A DNA stretch of 64,000 nucleotides from Paralvinella palmiformis (lineage: Eukaryota > Annelida > Polychaeta > Terebellida > Alvinellidae), in contig JAODUP010000188.1 in the NCBI GenBank assembly GCA_025642065.1, positions 32,501-96,500 on the forward strand. The letters are read 5' to 3'. Below the pieces are notes generated by a model. It did not search any database. It was not told the DNA's origin and was given only the letters and a program-made list of their open reading frames with translations. Positions 36,877-47,965 of this stretch are shown in pieces. How positions within the stretch are numbered: the stretch's first letter is position 1; the number at the start of each line of letters is the position of its first letter. The position numbers were made by a program, and so were the translations under genes.

Positions 36877-37660
36877 GTTGAGAATGTGCTCCATGTGATC
36901 AACCACAGCCATGAAGCCAATGTTGCCCATGGGCAAAGTTAGGAAGCTTAGGGAGGACCTCAAGGCTATGGCAGCTACTACCAGGAGAACCCCTGGCCAG
37001 CTCATCTCTGACACCACACTTTCCAGAACTGTGGATGTTCATGTAGCATTAGGGGACACTGATGCTCTTAAATGTTTTTCTACATTGCCAGAAGCAAAAC
37101 ATCATCCCAATATGTTGAAGAACCCTTCTACCACTGCTAATCTGACTGCAGATGAAGAGTGGACTACAACTGGGGAAGATGATCTCAGCTCATTTATATT
37201 TGACGACAATGGTGCTGATAACAGGATCTGCATGCTCTTATTTGGTGCAGACACAATTCTACAGCACCTTGCTAGAGCAGATGACTGGATGATGGATGGA
37301 ACATTTGATGTGGCTCCTCATATCTTTGCAGTGTTGTATGTGATACATGCTTCACTTGATAGTGAGTTCTTTATATGCCTTACTCGGTGATAAGTCTGAC
37401 ACCACATATTAGAAACTAGTCACCATGGTGATTGATTGGTGTGATGAGCTTGGGCATCTACCTGATCCACCCTCCATCATCATAGACTTAGAGAAGGCAG
37501 CCATCAAAGCAGTGAGCACAAACTTGGTGACCAAGTACACACACAGGGATACTTCTATCATCTGAAGTAAGCTACCTGGAGGAAGCTCTAAAGCCTGAGG
37601 CTACATAACAGGATCATTCCGTCACATTCACAACAAACATTTTGTTCAGTATTGTATCGT
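36877..37660 (+). pseudogene. FLYWCH/MULE-type transposase remnant
   Basis: An acceptor-like TTATGTTATTTCAG precedes an exon-like stretch. The frame 36911-37390 reads KVRKLREDLKAMA, then ILQHLARADDWMMDGTFDVA and PHIFAVLYVIHA. This is the entry to the MULE transposase domain, with the first catalytic Asp in MDGTF. Past the stop at 37390 other frames give IIDLEKAAIKAV and FYHLK*ATWRKL, matching the later DFEKAA / CFYHLTQ.TWRK blocks of the family. The middle of the catalytic domain is deleted. The FLYWCH finger expected upstream is not visible. Confidence 0.8.
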
Positions 37661-39164
37661 GAATCTCTATACAAGTTACACAGATCGCTACACAATCTCA
37701 AAAGACATCGTGTAAAATGGCGAACCAATATCTGGCATTGTATTTAGTTCAGAATTCTTGCCTCAGCACCATCAGCATGTTGTCCAGCAGATCCACATCG
37801 TCACCTGGTCCAATCTCCGCTGTCTTGGCTGAACGGTAACATTAACAATTACTAAACAAAACTAGCACACATCCAAACCACACCACATAAACATGAATAC
37901 AATACAAACAAACACCAACCAACCAACGGATACTGATAAATCATCTACTTCCATTTTAACTACCCACAAAGTAAACCCAACCAAACCCCACAGTCACAAC
38001 ATCTATGCCCATGTGACCACAACAATAGACTGATTCAATTACCTCTGGCGCCACATTGCGGCTGAATTTCCCACTACGGTCTCAGGTTAGAAGTCTAAGA
38101 ATCACTGTGTTGCATGGCGATTTATGTGTGTAGTGGCCGATAAATTACTTACTGAAAAGCTGTATATAGGTTATTTACCACCTATATTTGGATTTTATTT
38201 ATAGTCCATTAAGGGTATGTGATCTCTAGATCATAATTTTGTATTTAATTGGAATGGCATACACTTAATCCAATAGATATAAGCCAATAAACTATGTAAC
38301 GTTCAGCACGATTTGCATGGCTGTCATGGCGCGACCTGTCTAGTTCAAACTTATTTTTTGTATAACTTTTGCCATCTGACATGACGATGTGAATGGATTT
38401 AATCAATGATCACATAGATTATAATTCAATGGGTGATTACTGTAGCATGGGTGTTTTATGCATGATATTGTGTATTGAAAGTGTTTTTTTTCTTCTGAAT
38501 TAGCCGTTCTTGCAATGTTTATTACATGTAAATGTCAAAGGTGGTAATACTTTAATGTAATAATTTTATTTAATAATATACATGTGATACGTATATGATA
38601 CAAATAAAAATGATATTTCCAAAACTCTACATTAAATATTTAAACAATCTTCATTAAAATAATGATTCTTCATTTACATTCAGCTAAAAGTTTAATTTTA
38701 AAATCATTTATTTAATCCTTTGAAACCCATGCTAAAAAGTCAGCATGAATAACTAAGGTTTAGCTGTGTCATTCAGCTGGAAAGAGCGGTCCGTTCAATC
38801 ATTGGGTTATACATTGATAAATATTGTGTTAAATTCTTTGGAAAGATACCATCGTTCAGCTGAAATACTAGTCTCAGTCTCCGTGTAATATTAAATAATT
38901 TGCTAAAGATGTCCAGTATTTATCGTTAGTGTAAAGATGGCACTTTCCTGTTAACAGTGGGCGTCATAGCTGTTTCTAACCCGAGACGGCAGTTGGTAAC
39001 CAATGCAACGCATTTCGCCTGGATCTGTCTATTGGTTGGCCACAAACCATCAATGTCACAAACGGGCGATTAATAACTCTTCCCAACATCAATCTATCAG
39101 AGAACTATCACTTTACTGCCTGACTCTGTTACTTATATAAAGGGAAACACACTAGATCTATTAT
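37661..39164. other. Noncoding stretch, nothing recognised
   Basis: No supported open frame or repeat. AT-rich with a run of short oligo-AC segments near 37860-38000. Confidence 0.55.
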
Positions 39165-40840
39165 ATGTATTCTGGTTTACTTATGAAAATGTCGGTAAGC
39201 AAACAACTTGTGTTTTGTAGTATTCCTAGTGGTAGAAGAATTGTACAAGCAGTTCGTTATACGACAGCTGAGAAGTGGCTAAAGGAGGCAGAGTTTAAAC
39301 CGTGGCTGAAGATAGATGACAAAAATGGATCGTTAGAAAATATGTGTGTACGTTGTACGAAAGTCGGAAAAACGGGTCAGGTAACTCCATTCGATCATTC
39401 GTTGAGGAATAACCGACCCAGAGACGCCGCATCGAGATCAGGCATCGAAGCACCGCAAGTCGGAATTCCCCAGCATAGCCAAATTGGAAATCCAGCATAA
39501 CGTTAGTCTTGGGCAGACTTACTTACAGGTACTGTGCTGGAGACAGATTTCCTGTCTTCCGTGAGGAAAGCACAGTATATGTCAGTGCTTTCTGAAGGGT
39601 CAACAGATGTGACCAATGTTGAAAGAGAGCTGTTCTACGTCGCCTTTGTATTTGATGCACTGGTGACAATACGTTTACTGGCCATCTGCGATGTCAAGCA
39701 TGCAGATGCGGCTGGCTAGACATAACTTCTCTTGGCTGTGTTTGAGTAGGGGTGGACAGTGATGTGAAGAAACTGGTGGGGTTTTGTGCGGATGGTGCAA
39801 ATGTGAATCTTGTCAGAGCAGTTGGAGTGGCGTTGTAATTCATTGTCAGCCATCGTTTCGAGCTGGCAGTGAAGGAGTCTTTAAATGGCACTGGTGCTGA
39901 TATAGTAATCAACATGTTGGTTGTCATGCATCTCCTTTACGAGAAGAGCAAAATGCACCCCCGTGAACTCAATACGATTGGAGAAATTATGGAGCAGCAC
40001 GTCCGGAAATTACCCAAGGCCAATAGGACAAGATAGGTGCAGCACAAGTGTCAAACTTGCACGGTTCTTTACCAGAATTATGCGGTGATAGTTGTTCACC
40101 TGCAAGCGCAGGCATCTGAGGAATCAAATGTCCATGCAGCAGACAAGGCAAGCCTGAAGGCTTATGTGAAGAGCCTGAAGTTTGTCTTGTACATACTATA
40201 TATGAAGGTCATCATTGCATCTCTGATGGAGATCTGCAAGAATCCGCAGAAGGCCAGCATCAACTTGTTGTACGTGTCCTCGTGCTTGATGCAGCTAAAT
40301 ACTTCCCTGGACGTCATTCATTAAGCTGCTATAGCACCAACTGCTGCCATGCTAGGCCATCTTGCCAGCATATTGCAGTATGCTGAAGACAACCCGACTG
40401 ATGTCATCTTCAAGGGGGTACAATTGTGCCATGGTGGAGTGGCGGTGGTTAATGTGTTTAAAGCGCAGATGTCCACCCTTGCGGACAAGCTGAAGGACTG
40501 CATGGTCCAACGCTTCAGAGACATTGAATATGATGACAAGATCGGATGCCTAAAGATCATCAAGAGTGCCACCTTCCCCAAGCAACAAGATCTAACTTAA
40601 TTCGTATATGATGTTCTCGCCTCTTTCATCGGTGAGTTCAGGCCATTCCTCGAAGCAAACAACGTCGAGATTGACGAGCTGCACTTGAAGCGGGCAAGCT
40701 TCAAGATCTTCTGCCCACAAAACCTGGCCCTTCTGTCAAGAAGTGATCTGTGGGAGATGGTGAGAAACTACTTTGGCGACACCTACCCCAACTTCGTCCA
40801 TGTCATCAATGTGCTGATGGTTTTTCCTGGTACGTAAAAA
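39165..40840 (+). pseudogene. hAT-derived (ZNF862/KIAA1586-like) transposase remnant
   Basis: Plus-strand blocks in shifting frames follow the order of ZNF862/KIAA1586-type hAT-related proteins. 39270-39360 gives TTAEKWLKEAEFKPWLKIDD and a C-x2-C (CVRC) start of a finger. 39534-39716 gives QYMSVLSEGSTDVTNVEREL and FYVAFVF, the RNase-H-like first strand with its Asp. 40100-40320 gives DKASLKAYVKSLKFVLYI. 40349-40600 gives VIFKGVQLCHGGVAVVNVFK. 40601-40838 gives FRPFLEANNVEIDELHLKR. At least three stops or frameshifts break it. The dimerisation region is missing or lost beyond 40840. Terminal repeats were not found. Confidence 0.75.
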
Positions 40841-42330
40841 GGTAAAATTTAAGGTTGACAGCAGAGTACTTTTATTTAAAAGCTAGACAATTAAAAGGCT
40901 ACTTTGTAAGCTCTTTAAATATATTGTGATCTGGTCTAAAAAGGAAATCCCATGTTGAGGTCAGTATTATTTATAATACATGTTCACTTACAACATAAAT
41001 ATTTTTTATAATAAATAAAATAAGTAATTAGTGTTTGTAAATTTGTCCAATCTACTATTCCAATCCAATCTACGTATTAGTAAACTATTTGGGGTCATAA
41101 CAAACAAACAAAGTTATACATATACAATTGTATCACTCGTATGTTTTGTTTTTGCACACCCAAAACCTTCATTTCTGGTAGGCCTCTGCAGTATATATCA
41201 CCCAAATATGGATGTATCCTGTCAATGTTACTCACTTGTATTGTACTACAGGTACTATTGGTACTAATTTATAAATAAAGACGACTGTTATTTCTAGAAT
41301 TATATTTATCAATCAAAGTGAGAATTGTTTCTAAATGTACAAAAGAAGTCCCAAGACATAATCTGAACAATATCAACTCGACAATAGCTTCTAATTAGCT
41401 CAATATTAATCCTTAATGTTGCCGTATCAGCTATGTCTATTCAACGTTTCTGTAGTGACTTGATTCTATTGTCTGCACCACTAATTGCTTTTCGTGTGAC
41501 TGCCAAGTAAATTGCGCAATCCACCAACTGCTGACGCACATACTAGTCACTATGTCAAGTTATGCGATGCTAATTATACAAACCATTTGTCTGGATGTAA
41601 TTGCCGCTATTATATATTAGCCTACTACAGGAAGGACAATGACAGAAGGAAAAGTAATAGAAAAAAGTATCAGGAAATCATTTATATATTTACACAAAAC
41701 AACCAATGTCCAATATATTCCCAAACGAATTTATCTGCTTAATTAGGTGTGACACCGGTTATAATAGATGCGTTCTTTTACAAGCATTTTCAGGTTTCAG
41801 ATTAAAACATTAATCGGCTTCTCTCTGGCAATTCAAATTCCTGCAATCAATGTGGCTTTCTTGTTTTCTAACGACATTTATGTTGTGGTTCACCATGAGG
41901 CTTCCTGTTACAAGTGTGTAGTCAAAATCTGTTTTAAAGGCTTTGTGTGCACAAAGTAGTCGTGTAGGAAGAACAAGACGTGGAGGGGGTGTACAAAGAA
42001 AGTTAATTATGCTAAATTGAAATGAAATAATTGTGACCGGAAAGTAAGTCAGAAGAGAATAAGTTGGAAAAGTCACAAATTTGCCTAGGAAATAAAGTCA
42101 CATGAAAAAGTCGCAGAAAAAAATCACAACTTCGATATTATATATTTTATTTATAATTTTTATTGGAATGAAAATATGGGAAAAACAAATCAATGTATTA
42201 AATTCTGACATAATTGATGTTGGTGGTTTAGGCGGATGTTCCAGCTGATACAGGTTGAGAAGTCGACTGTATTGATATTAGGAAAGTTACTTTTATATGT
42301 ATTGCCACGTAAGTCACCGCAGATACATTG
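40841..42330. other. AT-rich stretch, nothing recognised
   Basis: Open frames at 41031, 41512 and 41768 (plus) and 41810 (minus) have no motif or splice support. Confidence 0.6.
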
Positions 42331-42603
42331 TTATTGTAGGTGAAGTTTAGTTAATACAAATCGGCTGGAGATATACGGCAAAAACGAGATGTTGTTCATA
42401 TAATAATACATCGACCAGAGCGCTGTACATAGCACTGATGAACATGTCGTTAAGGCGAGTGATGGATGACCGCACACACAAGTTATGGTACAAGGATTAT
42501 TGTTCGTGGTGGCATCGTACACGTTCCACACGTCTGGGTGAGAACATTGGTGAACACGGCACAACCTGATATGATCTCCGTGTTTGTCTGCTGGCTCCTC
42601 AAT
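42331..42603 (-). CDS. Candidate cysteine-rich terminal exon
   Basis: A good minus-strand acceptor (GGTTCTTTCCGACAG) is followed by about 90 open codons to a stop. The frame starts IEEPADKHGDHIRLCRVHQC and has six more cysteines, grouped CTITCVC and CSSVLC. Composition looks protein-like and there is no repeat in it. I cannot match it to a family, and no partner exon was found upstream, where a LINE (42665-43945) sits. It could be the last exon of a small secreted or membrane protein, or chance. Confidence 0.3.
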   Translation of the reverse strand: MEEPADKHGDHIRLCRVHQCSHPDVWNVYDATTNNNPCTITCVCGHPSLALTTCSSVLCTALWSMYYYMNNISFLPYISSRFVLTKLHLQ

Positions 42604-42664
42604 CTGTCGGAAAGAACCAGTTATATATGTTCGATCAAAGTACACGATACTCATAAAGATAATA

Positions 42665-43945
42665 ATGCATATTTAATAAAGCGCCCTTACTAGCTGGAGC
42701 CATGCAATGACAAACGATATGTAATATAACAATACCCCAAATAATATATCTGTAAAACTTTATAAGAGAATTAAAAGATTATTATTATTATTATTTATCT
42801 ATGAAAACGACCTTGAACTGGTGAGTTTCTAGAACGGATTAAAAAAATTCAAGAGACAATTAACGCATTTCTAATATTTGCCGGCAACATATTCCACAAA
42901 GTGGAGGCTTCAACACTAAACGCAAAATCACCATATGACTTAAGCCGAGACACTGGTACCTGCAATAGTATCTAACTGGATGAACTGAATTTTCGGGATG
43001 ACTTTTTAATGGACACCAGTTCACACAGGTATTCTGGCGCCATATCACTCACTAATAGATTTATAAGTTATTAATAAAATCTTGAAATGGATATGCTGTC
43101 TAACAGGTAGCCAATGCAGTTTTTGAAGTATTGGGGTGATATGATCATATTTTCGAGTATTTGTCACTATACGAGCTGCACTATTATGAATTTGCTGAAG
43201 GCGATTAATGTTATAATCAGATATATAACAGGGAGTTACAATATTCTATACGAGATGTAACAAAGGCAGACTACAGTTACAAGTGCTTCTTGTGTAAAGA
43301 ATGATTTTAAAGCAGTGGATGTTCTTAAGATGGTATTAGGCAGCTCGGCATACTGATTTGACATGTTCATACATGTTAATCCATTTGTCAAAAATAACCC
43401 CTAGATTTTTTACTGACCCATTAGGTGTAATCGAAGATGCACCCATCTATAATGCTGGCATTCTTAGGTATTTAACACGATCTGGTGCCAAATATATATT
43501 TGTTTTATTATCATTTAGTCTAAGAAGATTTTGAGTCATCCATAGCCGAATATCAATGTTCTAAATTTTTCAAGGAAGAGGAGAAATTTAACTAATTGTC
43601 AGGATCCAGTGATATATATAGCTGTGTGTCATCAGCATACAAGTGTCATTTAACCCCATATAGCTGCGTAATGATCCCAAGAGGACGGGTATACATTGTG
43701 AAAACCAGAGGATCATTAACTGAACCCTGTGGTGCACCAGATAACAAAAACTGATAAAATACCACGAACAGACACTTTCTGGGAGCATTGTTCCAGATAG
43801 GATTTAAACCATTCGAGTACTTTACCTGACTTGTCTTTTAACCTAGAGAAAAGTATATTATAGTCAACTGTATCAAATGCAGCAGACAGGTCCAGAAGAA
43901 CAAGTAATACTGGCTTACCTTGATCAATTCACATCATAATATAAT
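42665..43945 (-). mobile_element. L2-like LINE, 5'-truncated
   Basis: The minus strand carries reverse-transcriptase boxes in order: LLVLLDLSAAFDTVDYNILF (box A), GAPQGSV (box B) followed by FTMYTRPLG, and YADDTQLYISLDPD (box C). The connection region then follows, shared with the 55452-56218 copy. The 3' end is GGGCGCTTTATTAAATATGC, followed by an ATT/TATC tail. Multiple stops and frameshifts make it inactive. The 5' end, with any endonuclease, is absent beyond about 43945. Confidence 0.92.
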
Positions 43946-44234
43946 TTTTCACCCGAACCAAGGCTGTAAGTCCTCGACTTCCAGTGACTCTTGTCTCAAG
44001 ACAACTTTAAGGTGTTCCGTGCCCTCTTCGACTTCGTTAACTGGCTAGAAGGCGAGACCATCTATCATGCCGCAATATAGACGGAAGTCGGCGCCGGCCT
44101 TGTTCTCGATGTTCTCTCTGGAAGTTGGTCATCATAGAACTCCGGCAGCCACTACTTGATCGTTTGAGACATTTCCACCAAATCTTTGTTTTACGATTTG
44201 CATGTTTTGTGTACTTAAACCCCCCACAGCAGAT
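43946..44234. other. Short GC-richer segment, unassigned
   Basis: One frame reads DNFKVFRALFDFVNWLEGE around 44000-44060, but it is short and unsupported. It could be a fragment of the element into which the LINE inserted. Confidence 0.25.
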
Positions 44235-44480
44235 AATAATAATATAATAATGGCCGAAATGACAGTTATTTTACGTGGCTTAGCTACCTCAAATGAGGGA
44301 GACGCATATAGCCTTTACTTTACTGCTTCACGACGGGATTAATTCTAAATAAATTTTGAATTTACAATAGATGGCACATTCAGCGGAGAAAGCTTGCTAG
44401 TTGCCTGGAAAACTCCTCTTAATATAGTGCCACAGCCGGAATTCAAACCTCCAACCTTCCACACAGGATGACCATGAGTA
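44235..44480 (-). repeat. Possible tRNA-like SINE
   Basis: The minus strand has a B-box-like GGAGGTTTGAATTCC about 50 bases into a head starting near 44480. It ends in an (ATT)-rich tail near 44235-44252. The sequence differs from families A and B. Confidence 0.4.
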
Positions 44481-45350
44481 AGTAATTTCCCGTGATTTAA
44501 TGTCTCTAATTGTTCAATGAAGCTTCTTCTGAAGAAGCAATTCTATAATTCACCTCATGCAAAGGAGAATCCTTTCTGTCTATTTCTTGTTATTTATCCC
44601 ATTATATCTTATATCAAATATATGATTTTACCATAGAGATCATCATTAGTCAAAAAGGTGGATCAAAAATTTGTCATCATAGTCACAGATTCGACAACAG
44701 GATGCAGTCGGTAATCCCTCACAGAAACGCAAGAAAAAGCATCAAATTCGCTTGCAAAAAAGCTGAACTTTGTGTGTCAGGATCGAGTTAATAGATCAAA
44801 GTCCATTCCTGAGTTTTGGGATGGCGTCGCATACAATATTCGTTTAACCAAAACCTTGTAAGAACTGAAATATTTGTCGTTAAAATATTAATAAATTTTG
44901 AAAACTTTCTTTATTTCCGCTTTTTTCCTGTTACTTTTTCCTAGCCAAATATTTTATTTCTCTTTTCCTATTTCTTTATTTTCATTTACTTCTGTCTACG
45001 ATGACGCTATACAGGTGACACAATCTTCACGGAGTGGAATTCGCTATGGCGCAAACTCAGTTTATACAGATCGTCGTCGTTTGTTTTTCATTTCGTGTTT
45101 AATTTTTTTAAAATAAATTAACTCATCTTTATATCTCATACACACATTTACATAGCCAGAGATCACTTTAACATAATGTCGTAACATACATTGGAACATA
45201 ACACCAGACATGAAATACAATATAATTAGTAATATTCATAAGTAATTATCGTTGTTATTAAAGTATGAATTGTTCTTGCCTATATTACTGGATGCATATT
45301 TTTTTCTCAGAGTTTATTTTTTAATTCAAAAAGATTATTATGTTTTTCTT
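44481..45350. other. AT-rich stretch, nothing recognised
   Basis: The 44898-45116 frame is phenylalanine/serine-rich from T-rich DNA, and I do not support it as a gene. Confidence 0.6.
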
Positions 45351-45354
45351 AGAG

Positions 45355-45395
<41 letters not shown>

Positions 45396-45398
45396 ATT
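45355..45398. repeat. (AT)n-(AG)n microsatellite
   Basis: TA tract followed by AGAGAG, directly upstream of the MULE fragment. Confidence 0.95.
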
Positions 45399-45690
45399 TC
45401 TCATTTCGTCTTGCCATCACCTGTGTGCATGCCATGCTAAAGCACAAGTCATCCTCTAATTATGATGAACTCTACCAAGCTGATGTGGATAAATATACTG
45501 AAATGGGTCTGGAAGAGCATGTTCAAACAGTTGTGACAGATTCTGAGGAGATTGTACTCAGAGAAGTGGCTCGTATATTTGGCCATGACGTGAATTCCAA
45601 AAGATGTTTTTATCATTTAACTTTGAGTACATGCCGAAAGGTACAAAGTCAGGGTCTGGTGCAGCTGTAAAAACTGCGACATAAAATCTG
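45399..45690 (+). pseudogene. MULE-type transposase fragment
   Basis: The open frame 45425-45670 reads MLKHKSSSNYDELYQADVDK, then VVTDSEEIVLREVARIFG and KRCFYHLTLSTCRKVQSQGL. These are the second catalytic region and the C-x-H block (CFYHLTQ.TWRK in the family) of MULE transposases associated with FLYWCH fingers. The usual DFE acidic pair reads DSE here. It overlaps the domain part found at 36877-37660, so it is a separate copy. The frame ends in a stop right after the His block. Confidence 0.8.
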
Positions 45691-46069
45691 GTATCAATCT
45701 TATATATTATAGTAATTGCAGTATTGTGTGTGTGTATGCCGTTGCTAGCTGCGTCTTAATTATTTGAGTTTGCAAGATATGACCATTTGGAGAACATTTG
45801 TTCTAGCATGTCCTGAAGACAAAGACGTTTTATTCAATTCTGTGATGTCTCCGGTGATTACAATTAGGGTTTTTTAATTATATATATTATATTTATCAGA
45901 GACATCGGTGGTGTTTTACCTAGGGAATGCCGCAATCCACAGATGAGCTCATCAAAGAATGATGGAACACAAAGTAGTTGGGTATAATTGGTTACCAAGA
46001 TCCCTCTATCTGTGTGGAAAATGATTTTAGTGGGATTATGCCACTGTCCAAACATATATCCAGCAGGCT

Positions 46070-46193
46070 ATAGGCATAAATGGGCCGAGCTACCACAAAA
46101 ATGAAACATCCTTCTGGTATAGCCCGGCCGGGGTTTGAACTCAGGTGCTACAGATCTGTGGCCATCCGCGCCCATATATATATATATATATAA
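46070..46193 (-). repeat. SINE family A (diverged) with AT tract
   Basis: A family A body and head on the minus strand with B box GTTTGAAC are present. The head end passes into (AT)n at 46175-46193. The 3' tail is missing. Confidence 0.8.
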
Positions 46194-46465
46194 GCGGTGT
46201 TAGCCACTGGTGATAATTTAAACGTATTCTCAGTGCCACGTGCAGAGTTAACTTCTTCATTAACGTTTATTTAATTATTTATCTTGAAATAATATGTCAC
46301 TATTTCTTATTTTCGTTAACTTAAGGCAGCTATGAAAATGTATCACTTTCTGACAATTTGTTTTATCAAGATAGTCATAGGCTATACTCCCTTGTGTATC
46401 TACAAAATCACTGTGATTCAGGTCACATTAACAAGTGACCATTGAATTTATATTTTGTATTGCAG

Positions 46466-47965
46466 ATGCCGAAATGTGATGTCTGCCAAAAAGGGCATGT
46501 GATTGATCCTGCTGTCATCCAAGGAAAATGGTACGAGATGGAGTCAGCAAAACGTCAGAAACTGACAGCAGATGCATCTACCAGTTCCCTTCCTCGTCCT
46601 GCACCAGACTCTGGATGGAAGACCCTCCCTGAATCAGAGATCCCCAAGATGTTTAATGAGGAACACATCTACCATCACTTGGTGAAATCTCTACAGGGAC
46701 ACACTGTATGCGAGTCATGTGATGATGACTCTGCTCCTCACCTTGATTCTCATACATCAAAGCCATTGCGGAGGAGTAAACAGTTTTTTGAAAGTAGGCG
46801 TGTTACTTCAATGAGGGGTAACCGTACATTGGCATATAATTATGTCAAGGCAAGTCTTTGCTAGTATGAAAAAATGGCATATAATGTGCATGTTATTTCG
46901 AGCATGAACAGTGGATTTGTCATACATGCATCATGTTAGCCTTGGGCCGATGTAGTCATGTTGGAGGCTTGTTGCATTAAATGATTATATGTTGAACATT
47001 GGACAGAATAAAGCCTGCACCTCTAGGCTTTGTGACTGGAATGTATAGGCAAGAAAACAATTAAGAACACAACAAAAATACAAGATGTTACATACCAGTC
47101 CCCAAAAAACAGCAGTGAATGCCGTTATTCAATATGGCTGCAGACCTCTGTCAATGACATTGATAAAGAATCCTTAGATGACTTCATCATTGACCTCCAG
47201 AGAATAAATCCAAATTCAGAATGTATGTGGCAGTTGCTTTTGGCCATCAAATATGAAGATTCTGAACTGTCACAAGATCACTCAAATTTAATCAAATATC
47301 AGGTGGGTCAATTTTCGTTGGATAACATCACACCTGCAGAATCTGGACCAGTCTTTATTACTAGTAGTCAGGGCAATGCCACACGGCACAATGAGATATG
47401 GATTAGAATCACTGCATTGAATGCCAAAAAACATATTTGTATGTGCAAGTGAAGAAAGATATGCCAACTCGGTGAACGAGCAGTTGTGGGGAAAGCCAGT
47501 GCAAACTGTTGCATGGCTGTGATAATGAAATCATGGCTCAGTGATAGAGGAGGAAATCACAGGATTTCAGGTAGCTGAGACTGGGATGTGGTTAGAGGCA
47601 TTATCTAGGAATTGGTGCATCTCCAAATGGCTTACTGTTTGAAATTAAATGCCCTATATCAATCGAGCACATTGACCCAAAGAAATTTGACAAATTCCTG
47701 ACTGGAAAGAAATTAACATCATTTTATTTGAAATGAGACAAAACCAACATACAAAAACTCAAAACCAATCACCCCATATTATTTTCAAATGCAGGTACAA
47801 ATCGCAATGTACGAGATGTAGAGGGGCTATTTTATTGTTTGGAATCCCTTTGGTTTGCACCATGAAAAGGTGACACACAGTGACACACTGATTAACCAAA
47901 TAATCCCCAAACTACGGGAATTTCATCAGAGGTACTTGTGTCCACCAGAGTATTAATACTATTAT
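46466..47965 (+). pseudogene. SWIM zinc finger plus YqaJ nuclease, broken
   Basis: Plus-strand blocks run in the order of metazoan SWIM-YqaJ proteins. 46466-46864 (ATG right after an acceptor-like TTGTATTGCAG) reads MPKCDVCQKGHVID, then GWKTLPESEIPKMF, then SKPLRRSKQFFESRRV. At 46865-46975 frames give NVHVISSMNSGFVIHASC and GRCSHVGGLLH, the SWIM C-x-H end. 47020-47100 gives CTSRLCDWNV, then KIQDVTYQSPKNSS. 47605-47655 gives GIGASPNGLLFEIKCP, the core of the lambda-exonuclease-like PD-(D/E)XK nuclease. 47656-47965 gives PKKFDKFLTGKKLTSFYL, then YFIVWNPFGLHHEK and LREFHQRYLCPPEY. Frameshifts and stops break it. The usual SPDG aspartate reads Asn, while the E-x-K is kept. In known elements such proteins accompany THAP/DDE transposases of the ISL2EU type (family knowledge). 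Confidence 0.88.
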
